Origin: Acidobacteriaceae bacterium | GTDB lineage: Bacteria; Acidobacteriota; Terriglobia; Terriglobales; Acidobacteriaceae | Length of the DNA: 64,000 nucleotides | Reading direction: 5' to 3' | NCBI GenBank assembly: GCA_003170825.1 | Contig: PMYL01000059.1 | Location: 45,503-109,502 of the forward strand | Shown: one piece after another, positions 24,726 to 33,762 of the stretch | Numbering within the stretch: the first letter of the stretch is position 1 | Layout: each line of letters starts with the position of its first letter | The notes under the pieces: generated by a model | What the model was told of the DNA's origin: nothing | Databases searched by the model: none | The model's input: the letters and a program-made list of their open reading frames with translations, nothing else | Position numbers and translations under genes: made by a program

Positions 24726-25463
24726 TCAAACTTTCGGCAAATCCTCGGTGGCGATCTTGTTGAATTCTGTGTGGAAGACGGTGAGCGCCTTCTGCATCAT
24801 CTCCGCCTGGCGCTGCATCGCGATCAGGTCCAGCGACCCTTGAATCACATCCTGGTTGGCGGACTCGATGGCGCCCTGGTGGACCGTTGCCTGCTTTGAA
24901 AGCGCCGGCGCGACCCCCTCGGGCGGGAGATAGCGGTTAGCTCCTTCGGGAGTCAGTTGAGCGCTGGAGGGAAAGGTGAAGACGCCCACCGTGGCCACCG
25001 CGCCGCCCGCCACAGAGACTACGCCGTCCGCGCCCACCGTCACCTCGCCCGGCGGTACGGCGATCGGTTGGCCGGTGGTCGACAGCACCGGCTCACCCGC
25101 GGAGGTAACCAGTTGCCCGTTCTGGGCGCGGTGAAAGCCGCCGTCGCGGGTATAGCGGAGGCCGTTCGGCGTCAGGACCTGAAAGAATCCATCGCCCTCG
25201 ATGGCCAGATCGAGCGAATTGCCGGTCTGCTGAAGCGCGCCCTGAGTCATACTGAGCCGGTCGCCGCCCAGCAGGCCGAAGTTGTTCACCGTGCGCCCCA
25301 GTTGCGAGTCCAGGGCATCGGGCCCCAGCAACACCGAGCGGAAGAACTCCCGCTCGGCCCGGTAACCGGGGGTTTGGGCATTGGCCAGGTTGGCGGCCGC
25401 CGTGTCGAGGGCCTGGGTTCGCGCCACCAGCCCGGTCATCGCCGCATAATATCCACTGTCCAT
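24726..25463 (-). CDS. flgF: Flagellar proximal rod protein, FlgF type
   Basis: 245 aa from the ATG at 25463 (MDSGYYAAMTGLVARTQALD). The rod motif is AAANLANAQTPGYRAEREFF, and the D1 domain has LDLAIEGDGFFQVLTPNG and YTRDGGFHRAQNGQLVTSAG. The C-terminal IESANQDVIQGSLDLIAMQR is typical. The upstream gap (25464-25656) is purine-rich on the plus strand and probably contains a promoter, though none is certain. Confidence 0.88.
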   Translation of the reverse strand: MDSGYYAAMTGLVARTQALDTAAANLANAQTPGYRAEREFFRSVLLGPDALDSQLGRTVNNFGLLGGDRLSMTQGALQQTGNSLDLAIEGDGFFQVLTPNGLRYTRDGGFHRAQNGQLVTSAGEPVLSTTGQPIAVPPGEVTVGADGVVSVAGGAVATVGVFTFPSSAQLTPEGANRYLPPEGVAPALSKQATVHQGAIESANQDVIQGSLDLIAMQRQAEMMQKALTVFHTEFNKIATEDLPKV

Positions 25464-25656
25464 CGGGCGCATCTCCTCATCGCACAAGGAGTAATGCAGG
25501 TAGAGGACCGGAAGAGCGGAGGAGGGATTAGAGCAAAATTAAGAAAAGGGGGAAGGATGGGAGAAACGGGGGGAGGAAGGCCAGGAAGCCGGGCCGGGCG
25601 AACCGTAGTAAGACACGGCGCACCCGCCAAGGCTTCACCCATGCCGCGCTGAGGGT

Positions 25657-26154
25657 TTACTGCAATTTATCGCAGATGATGGTCACTTCGAAGCTGGCGT
25701 CCTCGAACCGGTAGGCGTGGTTCAGCCGGAACTCAGGGGCCTGGACGTGGAGGTTGTAATCCCGGCCCGTGATGACGGCCGGAACCGACAGCCCGCAGTT
25801 GGCGGCCAGATCGGGCACCTTGCCCTTCCAACTTCCGGCCAGCATGTTGCAGATTTCGCCGATCCCGTCCTTGACGGTGTCGTCGACCTCTTCGAACTCC
25901 ATGCCCGTCATATGCGCGGCGATCTTCATGGCCGCGGTGCTGCCGCTCTTGAAGACACAGGCCCCGCTCAACAGCCCGCCAAAGCCAACCACCGCGGTCA
26001 CCGACTCCGGCTCGATGACCGCCGGCGCTGGTTCGCGCCGGCAGTCGACTCCCAGCATCAGATGAAAGACCTCTTCCACGCTCGCATCCAGATTCCGCGG
26101 ATCGGAGACCAGTTGCACGGATTCCCGCAACGAGACCGTCATCGTATGCTCCAT
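25657..26154 (-). CDS. cheX: CheX-like CheY-P phosphatase / CheC-family protein
   Basis: 165 aa. The CheC/CheX active helix is represented by KDGIGEICNMLAGSWKGKV, whose ExxN is the catalytic pair of these phosphatases; the second half of the fold reads GRDYNLHVQAPEF. It lies 77 bases after cheY, and such proteins dephosphorylate CheY-P, which fits that neighbour. The start may be at Met1 or Met5. Confidence 0.78.
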   Translation of the reverse strand: MEHTMTVSLRESVQLVSDPRNLDASVEEVFHLMLGVDCRREPAPAVIEPESVTAVVGFGGLLSGACVFKSGSTAAMKIAAHMTGMEFEEVDDTVKDGIGEICNMLAGSWKGKVPDLAANCGLSVPAVITGRDYNLHVQAPEFRLNHAYRFEDASFEVTIICDKLQ

Positions 26155-26231
26155 TTCGTTTGCGCCGCCCCTCGCGCCGCCGCGATCGCGGCCTTGGGCA
26201 CACCGTTCAACATCCCGTCGATCCCTTCCGG

Positions 26232-26615
26232 TTACGCCGCGTGCAGCAACGGCAGTACCCGTTCCTTTACCTGCTCGGCCGTGAACGGCTTGCGGATGTA
26301 TCCCTGCGCGCCGGCCAGGATGGCCTGCTTCACATGCTCCTCGCTCGATTCGGTGGTGATCATCACCACCGGAACGCCGGGGGCCAGGTTCTGCTCCCGA
26401 AGCTGGCGCAGGAACTCCAGCCCATCCATCGAGGGCATGTTGATATCGGAGAGAATCAGGTCTACCTGCTTGGACTTCAAAACGTCCAGCCCCTCGGTGC
26501 CGCTGCCTGCCTCATGCACCACCAGCGGATCCAGGCCCGCCTGGCGCAGCGAGCGCTCCACAATCTTGCGCATCACCGAGGAATCGTCGACAATCAGGGT
26601 TCGAATCTCACTCAT
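26232..26615 (-). CDS. cheY: CheY-like response regulator
   Basis: 127 aa from the ATG at 26615 (MSEIRTLIVDDSSVMRKIVE); an in-frame upstream ATG at 26663 is less likely. Receiver residues are all present: acidic pair Asp10-Asp11, phosphoacceptor Asp57 (LILSDINMP), Thr87/Thr88 region (MITTES) and Lys109 (GYIRKPF). There is no output domain. Placed between the switch genes fliM/fliN and cheX, it probably controls motor switching. Confidence 0.9.
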   Translation of the reverse strand: MSEIRTLIVDDSSVMRKIVERSLRQAGLDPLVVHEAGSGTEGLDVLKSKQVDLILSDINMPSMDGLEFLRQLREQNLAPGVPVVMITTESSEEHVKQAILAGAQGYIRKPFTAEQVKERVLPLLHAA

Positions 26616-26702
26616 GCCAGGCTCCTCTGCTTTAGTGTGTATCGGCTTCCCCGCGCCATCCATGAGAGGAACTCCCGGCGGACCGGCGCCCCCATCCCCA
26701 TC

Positions 26703-27668
26703 TCAGTGCGCGCCGATCGAACAGATCAGGTCCTGGATCCAGGCGGTCTCCGGCAGCGGTCCGCTCTGGGGCCGCAGCCACATCCTGAGCCACAGGCAAT
26801 CGTGGGCTCTCACCAGCCGGGACTCGGCCGGCCGCACCCTCTCGATCGATCTTGAAAGCGCGTGGACCAGCGCCGGCTCCGAGCCGGCCTCGATCAGCTC
26901 CACCCGGGGAAACCGCGCGCTCAACACGCGCGCTTGCGCCGCACGGAACAGCGATCCCTGCACCAGCCCGCTCTCCACCCGCAATCCCGTCATCCGCTCG
27001 ATGGCCAGGGCCAGCACCGGATCGAGCCGGTCTTCAAACCCCAGATAGAGGAGCTTCCCCGCGGCCACCCGCAAGGGAAGCGCGCCAAAGGCGTCCACAA
27101 ACAGCCGGGGAACCAGTGCGGTGAGCGCCTCCGCGTCGTGAAACTCCAACGGCAACACCGGGCAGCTCCATTGCAGCCCCAATGCCCTGGTCACCAACTG
27201 TTCGCTCACCCCCTGCTGGCGCACCAGCCAATGGCCCAAACGGCCGGCTCCGGCTACCCTCTGCGCATCCAGCGCCTGGCGCAACTGGCCGGAGGTGACC
27301 CATCCCTGTTCGAGCATCACCAGCCCAAGCGGAATACGATGACGGTGGCTCTCCTGCGCGCTGCCCCTCCCGTCCAGCTCGCGGCCGACCGCCGCCTCGA
27401 CGCGCGCTCGCGTACATGCCGCCGAGCAGCTCCAGCCGCCTTCAAAGACCGGCGCCGAACGGCTGCGCAACAGATGCAGCCAGCCGGAGCCGCAGCCGGA
27501 ATTGGCGCAGGTTTCAAAGATGCCCGGCGTTGCCCCTGGCAGGCCGCGTTCCGCTTTCGCCGGCGAGGCCGCTGCGAGCGCAGTTTCTCCCGCCGGGCGG
27601 CCTTCGAAGAACGCCACGCGGGCCGATGCCGGCGCCTCTGCCGCCAGCTTCCTCGTCAGAATAGGCAT
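26703..27668 (-). CDS. Four-cysteine and MshEN-like domain protein in the flagellar operon
   Basis: 321 aa, not a standard flagellar protein. The first 45 residues are low-complexity. Residues 54-85 hold a zinc-finger-like set, Cys54-x4-Cys59 (FETCANSGCGSGWLHLLRSR) and Cys81-x3-Cys85 (FEGGWSCSAACTRARV). Residues about 110-180 resemble the MshEN/GspE N-terminal fold: IPLGLVMLEQGWVTSGQLRQ, LGHWLVRQQGVSEQLVTRAL. MshEN domains bind cyclic di-GMP in some ATPases. No ATPase domain follows. It overlaps the 3' end of the upstream fliN-like gene by 13 bases, so it is probably made with the switch proteins. A c-di-GMP input to the motor is a hypothesis. Confidence 0.6.
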   Translation of the reverse strand: MPILTRKLAAEAPASARVAFFEGRPAGETALAAASPAKAERGLPGATPGIFETCANSGCGSGWLHLLRSRSAPVFEGGWSCSAACTRARVEAAVGRELDGRGSAQESHRHRIPLGLVMLEQGWVTSGQLRQALDAQRVAGAGRLGHWLVRQQGVSEQLVTRALGLQWSCPVLPLEFHDAEALTALVPRLFVDAFGALPLRVAAGKLLYLGFEDRLDPVLALAIERMTGLRVESGLVQGSLFRAAQARVLSARFPRVELIEAGSEPALVHALSRSIERVRPAESRLVRAHDCLWLRMWLRPQSGPLPETAWIQDLICSIGAH

Positions 27669-28441
27669 CGTATGCTCTCCAGCCGCTTTCTGGGCGCGGC
27701 CACCTCGGTCACCCGCAGGCCAAAGTTGCCGTTCACCAGCACCACCTCGCCCCGGGCCACGATCTTGTCGCCGACGATCAGGTCCACCGGGTCGGCCACA
27801 TGGCGGTCCAACTGCACCACGTCGCCCGGCCCCAGGTCGAGAATCTCGCCCAGCGGCATCTCCCGGCAGCCAAAGCGCACCGTGGCCTCCAGCTCGACAT
27901 CGAGCAGCAGCTCTATTCCAGGGCTCAAGGCTGTCCCTGGGCTCAAGGCTGCTCCCGGGCTCATGGCCGCCGGTGGCGCCTGGGCGGACTTGACGGATGG
28001 CTCTGCCGCCGGTTGGACGGCCGGCTTTGGGGCGCGCACCTCGTCGCGGACCAGGATCGTCCAGGCGCGATCGGCCGACTTCAACTGAAAGGCCTGGGAT
28101 GTCTGGCTCTCTCCCGAGGTCTCCTCAAACTTCTCGATGCGGCACTTCTTTCCGGTCTTGGCCAGCAGCTCCCCGAGAGCGGCGTCGGCCACCTCGCGCA
28201 GCAGTTCACCCCAGCCGGCTCTTTGGTCCACGCCCTCGCCAACCAGGGGCGACTCCAGAATCGCGCCGTCCAAAACCACGGCGAAGCGTCCCGCCTCGTC
28301 CCCGGAAAGGGTGGCGGCAAAGCCAAAGGAATTTGCCGTGAGCGGCTTGGGCAGCGACTCGACCAGCTCCGGCTCCCCGGCCAGGGCCTGGGAGAACAAG
28401 GCCGCGGCTACGCTGATCCAGCACTCCATATAGGTTTTCAC
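27656..28441 (-). CDS. fliN: FliN/FliY-like switch protein with SpoA domain
   Basis: 261 aa. The C-terminal SpoA domain (LLLDVELEATVRFGCREMPL, GEILDLGPGDVVQLDRHVAD, VDLIVGDKIVARGEVVLVNG) belongs to the FliN/FliM switch. The N-terminal 130 residues resemble the CheC-like part of FliY but lack an obvious ExxN phosphatase motif. Between them is a Pro/Ala linker with three 18-base tandem repeats (SPGAALSPGTALSPGIE, DNA about 27913-27966). It overlaps fliM by 4 bases. A second, shorter FliN is encoded at 35963. Confidence 0.82.
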   Translation of the reverse strand: MKTYMECWISVAAALFSQALAGEPELVESLPKPLTANSFGFAATLSGDEAGRFAVVLDGAILESPLVGEGVDQRAGWGELLREVADAALGELLAKTGKKCRIEKFEETSGESQTSQAFQLKSADRAWTILVRDEVRAPKPAVQPAAEPSVKSAQAPPAAMSPGAALSPGTALSPGIELLLDVELEATVRFGCREMPLGEILDLGPGDVVQLDRHVADPVDLIVGDKIVARGEVVLVNGNFGLRVTEVAAPRKRLESIRCLF

Positions 28442-29400
28442 GCTTCAGCCTCCCCGATCGGACGCTCGACGCGAGCGGCGCGGTGCGGCCCCTGCCGGAT
28501 GGCCTGCGCTTGAGAGAGCGGCTGGCCGCCTACCTGCCACACGGGAAGCGTATTGGCGGCCAGATCCAGGCGGAGAATCGTTCCCGGCTCGAGGTTCTCG
28601 ATGCTGCTTGCCGCCAGGCGCACGGCGGGAAGCTGCAAGGAGCCGCCAAAACGAATTCGGCGCGCCGCGGCTTCCATCCGCGCCCGGGTCTCGCCGGCGT
28701 GCCGGCGGCGCCGACCCCAGTCCGAAGTCAGCCGGCGCAGGATGGTGTTGGCCACGACGGCGGGGAAGGCTAGATTGAGCAGGCCGGAGCTGTGCGGCAT
28801 ACGAATCTCAAAGCTCAGGCAGAGCGTCTTTTCGGCCACCGACATAATGCGTGCCACCTGGGTCTGCATCTGGCGGCGCTCGAAGTTGAAGCTCAGGCCC
28901 ACCGGCTGCCAGGCCGCGGTCAGTTCGCGGCAGATGACCTCAACGACACTTCCCAGAATCGATTCCTCGATGTCCGTGAGCTCGCGCAGCGGCCCGTCCT
29001 TGCCTTCGCCGCCCAGGAGCAGATCGATGACCGGAGGGGCCAGGGCCAGGTCAAGCTGCAGGACCGAGAGCGCCCCCAGCGGTTCCAGGCGCACCGAGGC
29101 CACATAGCTGATCTCGGGAATCCGCAGCACGAACTCATTGAACTGGATCTGCTCGGCCGAGACCAGATTGACCTGGAAGCGGGTGCGCAGCCAGGCGGCC
29201 AGGTTGTGGGTCAGATTGCGGGCGAACAGATCGTTCAGCATGCTGATGGCGCGCAACTGGTCGTTGGAGATCTGCCCCGCCGAAGAGAAGTTGTAGGCAA
29301 CGACCCGGGCCCGCGCCTCGGGCCGCGAAGAGTCGGGCGCCGGGCTGCGCGCAGCCTCAAAGAGGGCATCGATCTCGTTCTGCTTAAGCGTCTTTTCCAT
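28438..29400 (-). CDS. fliM: Flagellar motor switch protein
   Basis: 320 aa. The N-terminal MEKTLKQNEIDALFEAARSP contains the EIDALF CheY-P-binding motif. The middle domain has ISNDQLRAISMLNDLFARNL and LGGEGKDGPLRELTDIEESI (the GGxG-type loop). The C-terminal SpoA domain ends ILRLDLAANTLPVWQVGGQP. FliM passes the CheY signal to the rotor. Confidence 0.95.
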   Translation of the reverse strand: MEKTLKQNEIDALFEAARSPAPDSSRPEARARVVAYNFSSAGQISNDQLRAISMLNDLFARNLTHNLAAWLRTRFQVNLVSAEQIQFNEFVLRIPEISYVASVRLEPLGALSVLQLDLALAPPVIDLLLGGEGKDGPLRELTDIEESILGSVVEVICRELTAAWQPVGLSFNFERRQMQTQVARIMSVAEKTLCLSFEIRMPHSSGLLNLAFPAVVANTILRRLTSDWGRRRRHAGETRARMEAAARRIRFGGSLQLPAVRLAASSIENLEPGTILRLDLAANTLPVWQVGGQPLSQAQAIRQGPHRAARVERPIGEAEA

Positions 29401-29506
29401 TAACCGTTACCCCCTCGGCCTCTCCCGTTCCTCTTTCCGCCCATCTCCTTCACGCCTGTCACCATCGATTCCGCCCGTCTCCCGGCTCTTCTCTCTTCCT
29501 GTACCC

Positions 29507-30403
29507 TCAATGCCGCGCTCCCTCCGGCGCCTTGCGGGCGCGTGTCCGGTCAAAGGCCCCGCGCACGGCCAGATCCTTGAGCGCTACCCTGAGGTGCACC
29601 ACGGCCGAGGCATGCACCTGCGAGACCCTGGACTCGACCACCCCCAGCGCGAGGCCAATCTCGCGCATGGTCATCTCCTCGTAGTAGTAGAGGGTCATCA
29701 CCAGACGCTCCCGGTCAGGCAAATTCTGAATGGCCTCAGCCAACCGCTCTTCGAGCTCGCCCCTGAGGCAGCGGAAGAGCGGGTCCTCGTCGGGCCGGCC
29801 AGGCACATAGGCCAGCTCCTCCTCGCCCGAGTCCTCATTGCGCTCCATGTGCAGGGTGCCGATCTCCAGGCCCTTGAGATCGCCCAGCAACTGCTGGTAC
29901 TCCTCCAGGCTCAGCGCCATCTCCGCGGCTACCTCGGACTCGCCCGGCGCGTGGCCCATCCTTGCCATCAGCACCCGGATGGCCTCTTCGACCGCGCGGC
30001 CCTTGCGGCGCAACTCGCGCGGACTCCAGTCCAGCGTCCTCAGGCTGTCCAGAATCGCTCCCCGGATGCGGAACTGCGCGTAGCTGCGGAACTGCACTTT
30101 TTTGGCTGGATCGAATTTGGCGAAGGCGTCCATCAGCCCCACCACCCCGGCCGAGACCAGGTCCTCGATGTCCACGTGTTGAGGCAGCCTCTCGTGAATG
30201 CGCCGGGCAAGAAAGCGCACGATCGGCAGATGCTCGAGCAGTACCCGCTCCTGCTCGCCGGTAAGCACCGGGACCGCGGCAGCGGCGGGCGGATACCCGT
30301 CTCCAGCCGCGCCCCGGCCAAATGTCCTCTGGTTCCCAGCCGTGGCCATCGTTTCGGTCCCCATTCCTCTCCCCTTCACCGCACCGCTAACCGTCGACTG
30401 CAC
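29507..30403 (-). CDS. fliA: Flagellar sigma factor, sigma-28 (FliA/WhiG type)
   Basis: Up to 298 aa; other in-frame Met codons (30364, 30349) are possible, since the first 50 residues are low-complexity. Region 2 reads VDIEDLVSAGVVGLMDAFAK, KKVQFRSYAQFRIRGAILDS, LRTLDWSPRELRRKGRAVEE; region 4 has LPDRERLVMTLYYYEEMTMR with EIGLALGVVESRVSQVHASA. These match the FliA family closely. Its anti-sigma factor flgM lies downstream behind a matching promoter. The stop is about 100 bases before fliM. Confidence 0.94.
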   Translation of the reverse strand: MQSTVSGAVKGRGMGTETMATAGNQRTFGRGAAGDGYPPAAAAVPVLTGEQERVLLEHLPIVRFLARRIHERLPQHVDIEDLVSAGVVGLMDAFAKFDPAKKVQFRSYAQFRIRGAILDSLRTLDWSPRELRRKGRAVEEAIRVLMARMGHAPGESEVAAEMALSLEEYQQLLGDLKGLEIGTLHMERNEDSGEEELAYVPGRPDEDPLFRCLRGELEERLAEAIQNLPDRERLVMTLYYYEEMTMREIGLALGVVESRVSQVHASAVVHLRVALKDLAVRGAFDRTRARKAPEGARH

Positions 30404-30413
30404 CGAGTTTCCA

Positions 30414-30461
30414 CTTGCCGGTTTGCGTTCCCACCCGCTTGCCGGATTGCGTTCCTACCCG
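30414..30461. repeat. 24-base direct repeat upstream of the sigma factor gene
   Basis: Two tandem copies, 30414-30437 and 30438-30461, match at 22 of 24 bases; each begins CTTGCCGG and ends ACCCG. They sit between flhA and the sigma factor gene. No function is evident. Confidence 0.75.
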
Positions 30462-30484
30462 CTGCTTTGCATCCCCCCAGGCCC

Positions 30485-32596
30485 TTAGCGCACAGTTCCC
30501 ACCGGACGCAAACGGATCTCGGGAGGAATCTCCCCGGCGGCGACCACCGCCAGACGGGGCAACACCGGCTCCAGCCAGCGCTTGACGTAATAGCGGGCAG
30601 GACTAGGGCATAAAAGCACGGGAAGCGCCGCGGCGGAGGCGGCGGGGATAAGTTGCCTCAAAGAATCGGCCAGGCGTCGGACCACCGGCGTTCCCGGCGT
30701 TGCGGCGGCGGCCAGCATCCTCTGGCCGGTCTCCGGGGAAAGCGTGGCCAGAATCTCCTCTTCAAGCGCCGCATCGAGCAGCAGGACCGGCAACTGGCCC
30801 TCGGTGTCCAGAAGGGGCCGGATCAGCCGCCGCCCCAGCGCCTGGCGCGCGGCCTCGACCAGAGCTACCAGGTTCTTGTTCACCGGCGCCGTCTCCAGCA
30901 GCGCCTCGAGGATCGCGCCCAGGTCGCGGATCGAAACCCGCTCGCGCAGCAGTTGCTCCAGAACCCTTCCCACCTCGCCCAGGGTCAGCAGCTTGGGCAC
31001 CAGCTCTTCAAGCAGCTTGGGATGGCTCTCGTTGAGCGCGTCCATCAGCCGCTTGGTCTCCGCGCGGCCCAGCAGTTCATACGCGTGCTGGCGGACGAGC
31101 TCGCCCAGATGCGTGGTGATGACCGTGACCGCGTCGACCACCGAGTAGCCGGCGGCGATGGCCTGGTCCTCGAGGGCCGGGGCGATCCAGATGGCCGGGA
31201 CCCCGAAGGCCGGCTCGCGGGCCTCCTTGCCGGTCAGCGGACGGCGCCCTGGGTCGCCCGAGACGGCCAGCAACTGCGTTCCCTCGGTCTGCCAGCGGCC
31301 GATCTCGATACCCCGCAGCGAAAACAGGTACTCGCGCGGCCGCAGGCGCAGGTTGTCAGAGATGTGCACGGGGGGAACCAGAAAGCCCATCTCGGAGGAG
31401 AGATGGCGGCGGAGGGAGCGGACGCGGCTGAGCAATTGACCGCCCTGCTTCTCGTCCACCAGCGGAATCAGTTGAAAGCCGATCTCCAGGGTCAGCTCTT
31501 CCAGGCGCAGCAGCGCGGCCAGATCGTCCGCCGCGGCGGATCGCGCCTGCTCCGTCTTCTTCTTCTCGCCGGTTCCCAACTCGGCCGGCGCGGCCGTCTG
31601 GGCGCGGGCGGCCACGCGGCGTCCGCCCCAGAACAACGCCGCCGCTACCGTCAAGAAAGTCAATTTGGGCAGCCCCGGAATCAGGCACATGGCCGCCGAA
31701 ACCAGGCTGGCCGAGTAGAGGGTGACCGGCTTGCCCAGAAGCTGCTGGCGGATTTCGCCGCCCAGCAATCCCGCCGAGTTGGCGCGGGTCAGGGTGATGC
31801 CCCCGGCGACCGAGACCAGCAGCGAGGGGATCAGGGTGACCAGACCGTCGCCCACCGTCAGCACCGTGTAGGTGCGCGCCGCCTCGCCGAGTTCAATGCC
31901 CTGCTGCAGCGTGCCGATCAGCAGACCCGCGATGATGTTGATGGCGGTAATCAGAATCGTGGCCAATGAATCCCGCTGGTTGAAGCGGGCAGCTCCGTCC
32001 ATCGCCCCGTAGAACTCGGCCTCGCGGGCGATCCCCTGGCGGCGGCGCCGGGCCTCGGCCTCGTCGATCAGTCCGGCGTTCATGTCGGCGTCGATGGCCA
32101 TCTGTTTGCCCGGCAGAGCATCGAGGGTGAAACGGGCGGTCACCTCGGCGGTGCGCACGGCCCCGTGCGACACCACCAGAAATTGAATGGCGATCAGGGC
32201 CAGAAAGAGCACGAAGCCGACCACGTAGTTGCCGCCTACGACGAATTGCCCAAAGGCCTCGATGACCTTGCCGGCGGCCGCGGTGCCCTCCTGCCCATGC
32301 AGCAGAATGCGGCGGCTGGAGGCGATGTTCAGGGCCAGCCGGAAGAGGGTCAACAGCAGCAGCAGGGTGGGAAAGACGCTCAACTCGACGGCGCGGCGAA
32401 TTTGCACGGCGGAGAGAAAAACGATGATCGAGGCGGCCATCGACAGGGAGAGCAGGAAGTCCAGGCCGGCGGCCGGCAAGGGCACCAGCATGACGAAGAT
32501 CACGCTGATGGCCACCAGCGGCAGGACGTACTCGCGCAACCGCTCGAGGATCGACTGCGCGGGCAAGGAACCGGCGGCCAGGGCTGTGGTGCTCAT
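30485..32596 (-). CDS. flhA: Flagellar export gate protein FlhA
   Basis: 703 aa from the ATG at 32596 (MSTTALAAGSLPAQSILERL). The N-terminal half has about eight membrane segments and the FHIPEP-type signature region (FPTLLLLLTLFRLALNIASS; GKQMAIDADMNAGLIDEAEA). The C-terminal cytoplasmic part, residues about 345-703, docks export substrates and chaperones. It overlaps flhB by 4 bases. A longer open frame on the same strand up to 33853 only reads through flhB out of frame. Confidence 0.96.
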   Translation of the reverse strand: MSTTALAAGSLPAQSILERLREYVLPLVAISVIFVMLVPLPAAGLDFLLSLSMAASIIVFLSAVQIRRAVELSVFPTLLLLLTLFRLALNIASSRRILLHGQEGTAAAGKVIEAFGQFVVGGNYVVGFVLFLALIAIQFLVVSHGAVRTAEVTARFTLDALPGKQMAIDADMNAGLIDEAEARRRRQGIAREAEFYGAMDGAARFNQRDSLATILITAINIIAGLLIGTLQQGIELGEAARTYTVLTVGDGLVTLIPSLLVSVAGGITLTRANSAGLLGGEIRQQLLGKPVTLYSASLVSAAMCLIPGLPKLTFLTVAAALFWGGRRVAARAQTAAPAELGTGEKKKTEQARSAAADDLAALLRLEELTLEIGFQLIPLVDEKQGGQLLSRVRSLRRHLSSEMGFLVPPVHISDNLRLRPREYLFSLRGIEIGRWQTEGTQLLAVSGDPGRRPLTGKEAREPAFGVPAIWIAPALEDQAIAAGYSVVDAVTVITTHLGELVRQHAYELLGRAETKRLMDALNESHPKLLEELVPKLLTLGEVGRVLEQLLRERVSIRDLGAILEALLETAPVNKNLVALVEAARQALGRRLIRPLLDTEGQLPVLLLDAALEEEILATLSPETGQRMLAAAATPGTPVVRRLADSLRQLIPAASAAALPVLLCPSPARYYVKRWLEPVLPRLAVVAAGEIPPEIRLRPVGTVR

Positions 32597-33759
32597 TGCG
32601 GACCTCCTCTCAAAGGTGGAATGCCGGAGCCGGGCCGGCCCTGCTGCCAAGCGGTCTGGGCCTGCACCCTGGCCCGCGCGGCGGTCTCGCGGGCGCGGCG
32701 CTCGCGCAACTCGGCCTCGACCCTCTGGCGATAGAGATAGGCCAGAATGGCGGCTACGGCGGCGTACAGATCGACCGGAATCGGCTGGCCCACCTCGACC
32801 GAGCGGTAGAGCGAGCGGGCCAGCGGCGGGTTCTCGATGATCGGCACCCCCGCCCAGCGGGCCTCGGCCTTGATCTCCTCGGCCAGCAGGTTGCGGCCCT
32901 TGGCTACCACCTTCGGCGCCTCCATGGTGCCGAAGTCGAAGCCCAGAGCCACGGCATAGTGGGTGGGATTGGTCAGCACCACCGCGGCCTTGGAGACATC
33001 GGCCTTCACCCGGCGGCGGCGCATCTGGCGCTGCAAGTTGCGGATACGGCCGCGAATCTGCGGGTTGCCCTCGGTCTCCTTGAACTCGTCGCGCAGATCC
33101 TGGCGGCTCATCCTCAGCCGCGACTCGCGGCTCTGCCACTCGACCAGGTAGTCGATCAGCGACCAGCCGAAGAGCAGCCATGCAGCTGCCAACAGAAGGC
33201 CGTAGACATCCGAGCCGAGCAGCTCCAGCCGCGTGATCGAGAATGGAGGCAGGCTCAGTTGCCGCCCAATCCGCTGCACGGCGAAGACCGCCAACAGGCT
33301 GGCGGGGAGGAGCGATTTGGCCAGCCGGGCGGCGACGCGCAGCGAGAAGAGGTTCTTGATGTTGGAGACCGGATTGATGCGGTCCGGTTTGAAACCAATG
33401 GCTCCGGCATAGAAGCTGACTCCGCCGGTCTGCAGAATTCCCACGCCGAGAGAGGCCGCGGCCACCGCCGCCATCATCACGCCCGGCGGCCCGAGAACCG
33501 CGAAGGCAAGCCGGCGCAGGGCGTAGAGCGTGGGTTGGATCTCGGCCGGCTCCCAGCGGGCGGGAAACCCAAGATCGAGGAAGGAGGCAAAGGCTCCTCG
33601 CCAGGCGATCAGAAGCCGGCTGCCCAGCATCCCCAGCACCATCACCCCGGCCAGGGTTCCGGCCGCGGCCGACAATTCGCGGCTGTGCAGCAGGTCGCCT
33701 TCCTTGCGCGCCTTTTCGCGCCGGTGCTGCGTTGCCTGTTCGGTGCGCTCTCCGGGCAT
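32593..33759 (-). CDS. flhB: Flagellar export protein FlhB
   Basis: 388 aa. It sets the substrate class for flagellar export by self-cleavage. Seen: ERTEQATQHRREKARKEGDL at the N-terminus, four membrane segments between residues about 30 and 210, and the autocleavage NPTH in VVLTNPTHYAVALGFDFG. The C-terminal tail beyond it is about 110 residues and Arg/Ala-rich at the end. Confidence 0.96.
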   Translation of the reverse strand: MPGERTEQATQHRREKARKEGDLLHSRELSAAAGTLAGVMVLGMLGSRLLIAWRGAFASFLDLGFPARWEPAEIQPTLYALRRLAFAVLGPPGVMMAAVAAASLGVGILQTGGVSFYAGAIGFKPDRINPVSNIKNLFSLRVAARLAKSLLPASLLAVFAVQRIGRQLSLPPFSITRLELLGSDVYGLLLAAAWLLFGWSLIDYLVEWQSRESRLRMSRQDLRDEFKETEGNPQIRGRIRNLQRQMRRRRVKADVSKAAVVLTNPTHYAVALGFDFGTMEAPKVVAKGRNLLAEEIKAEARWAGVPIIENPPLARSLYRSVEVGQPIPVDLYAAVAAILAYLYRQRVEAELRERRARETAARARVQAQTAWQQGRPGSGIPPLRGGPQ

Positions 33760-33762
33760 CGG

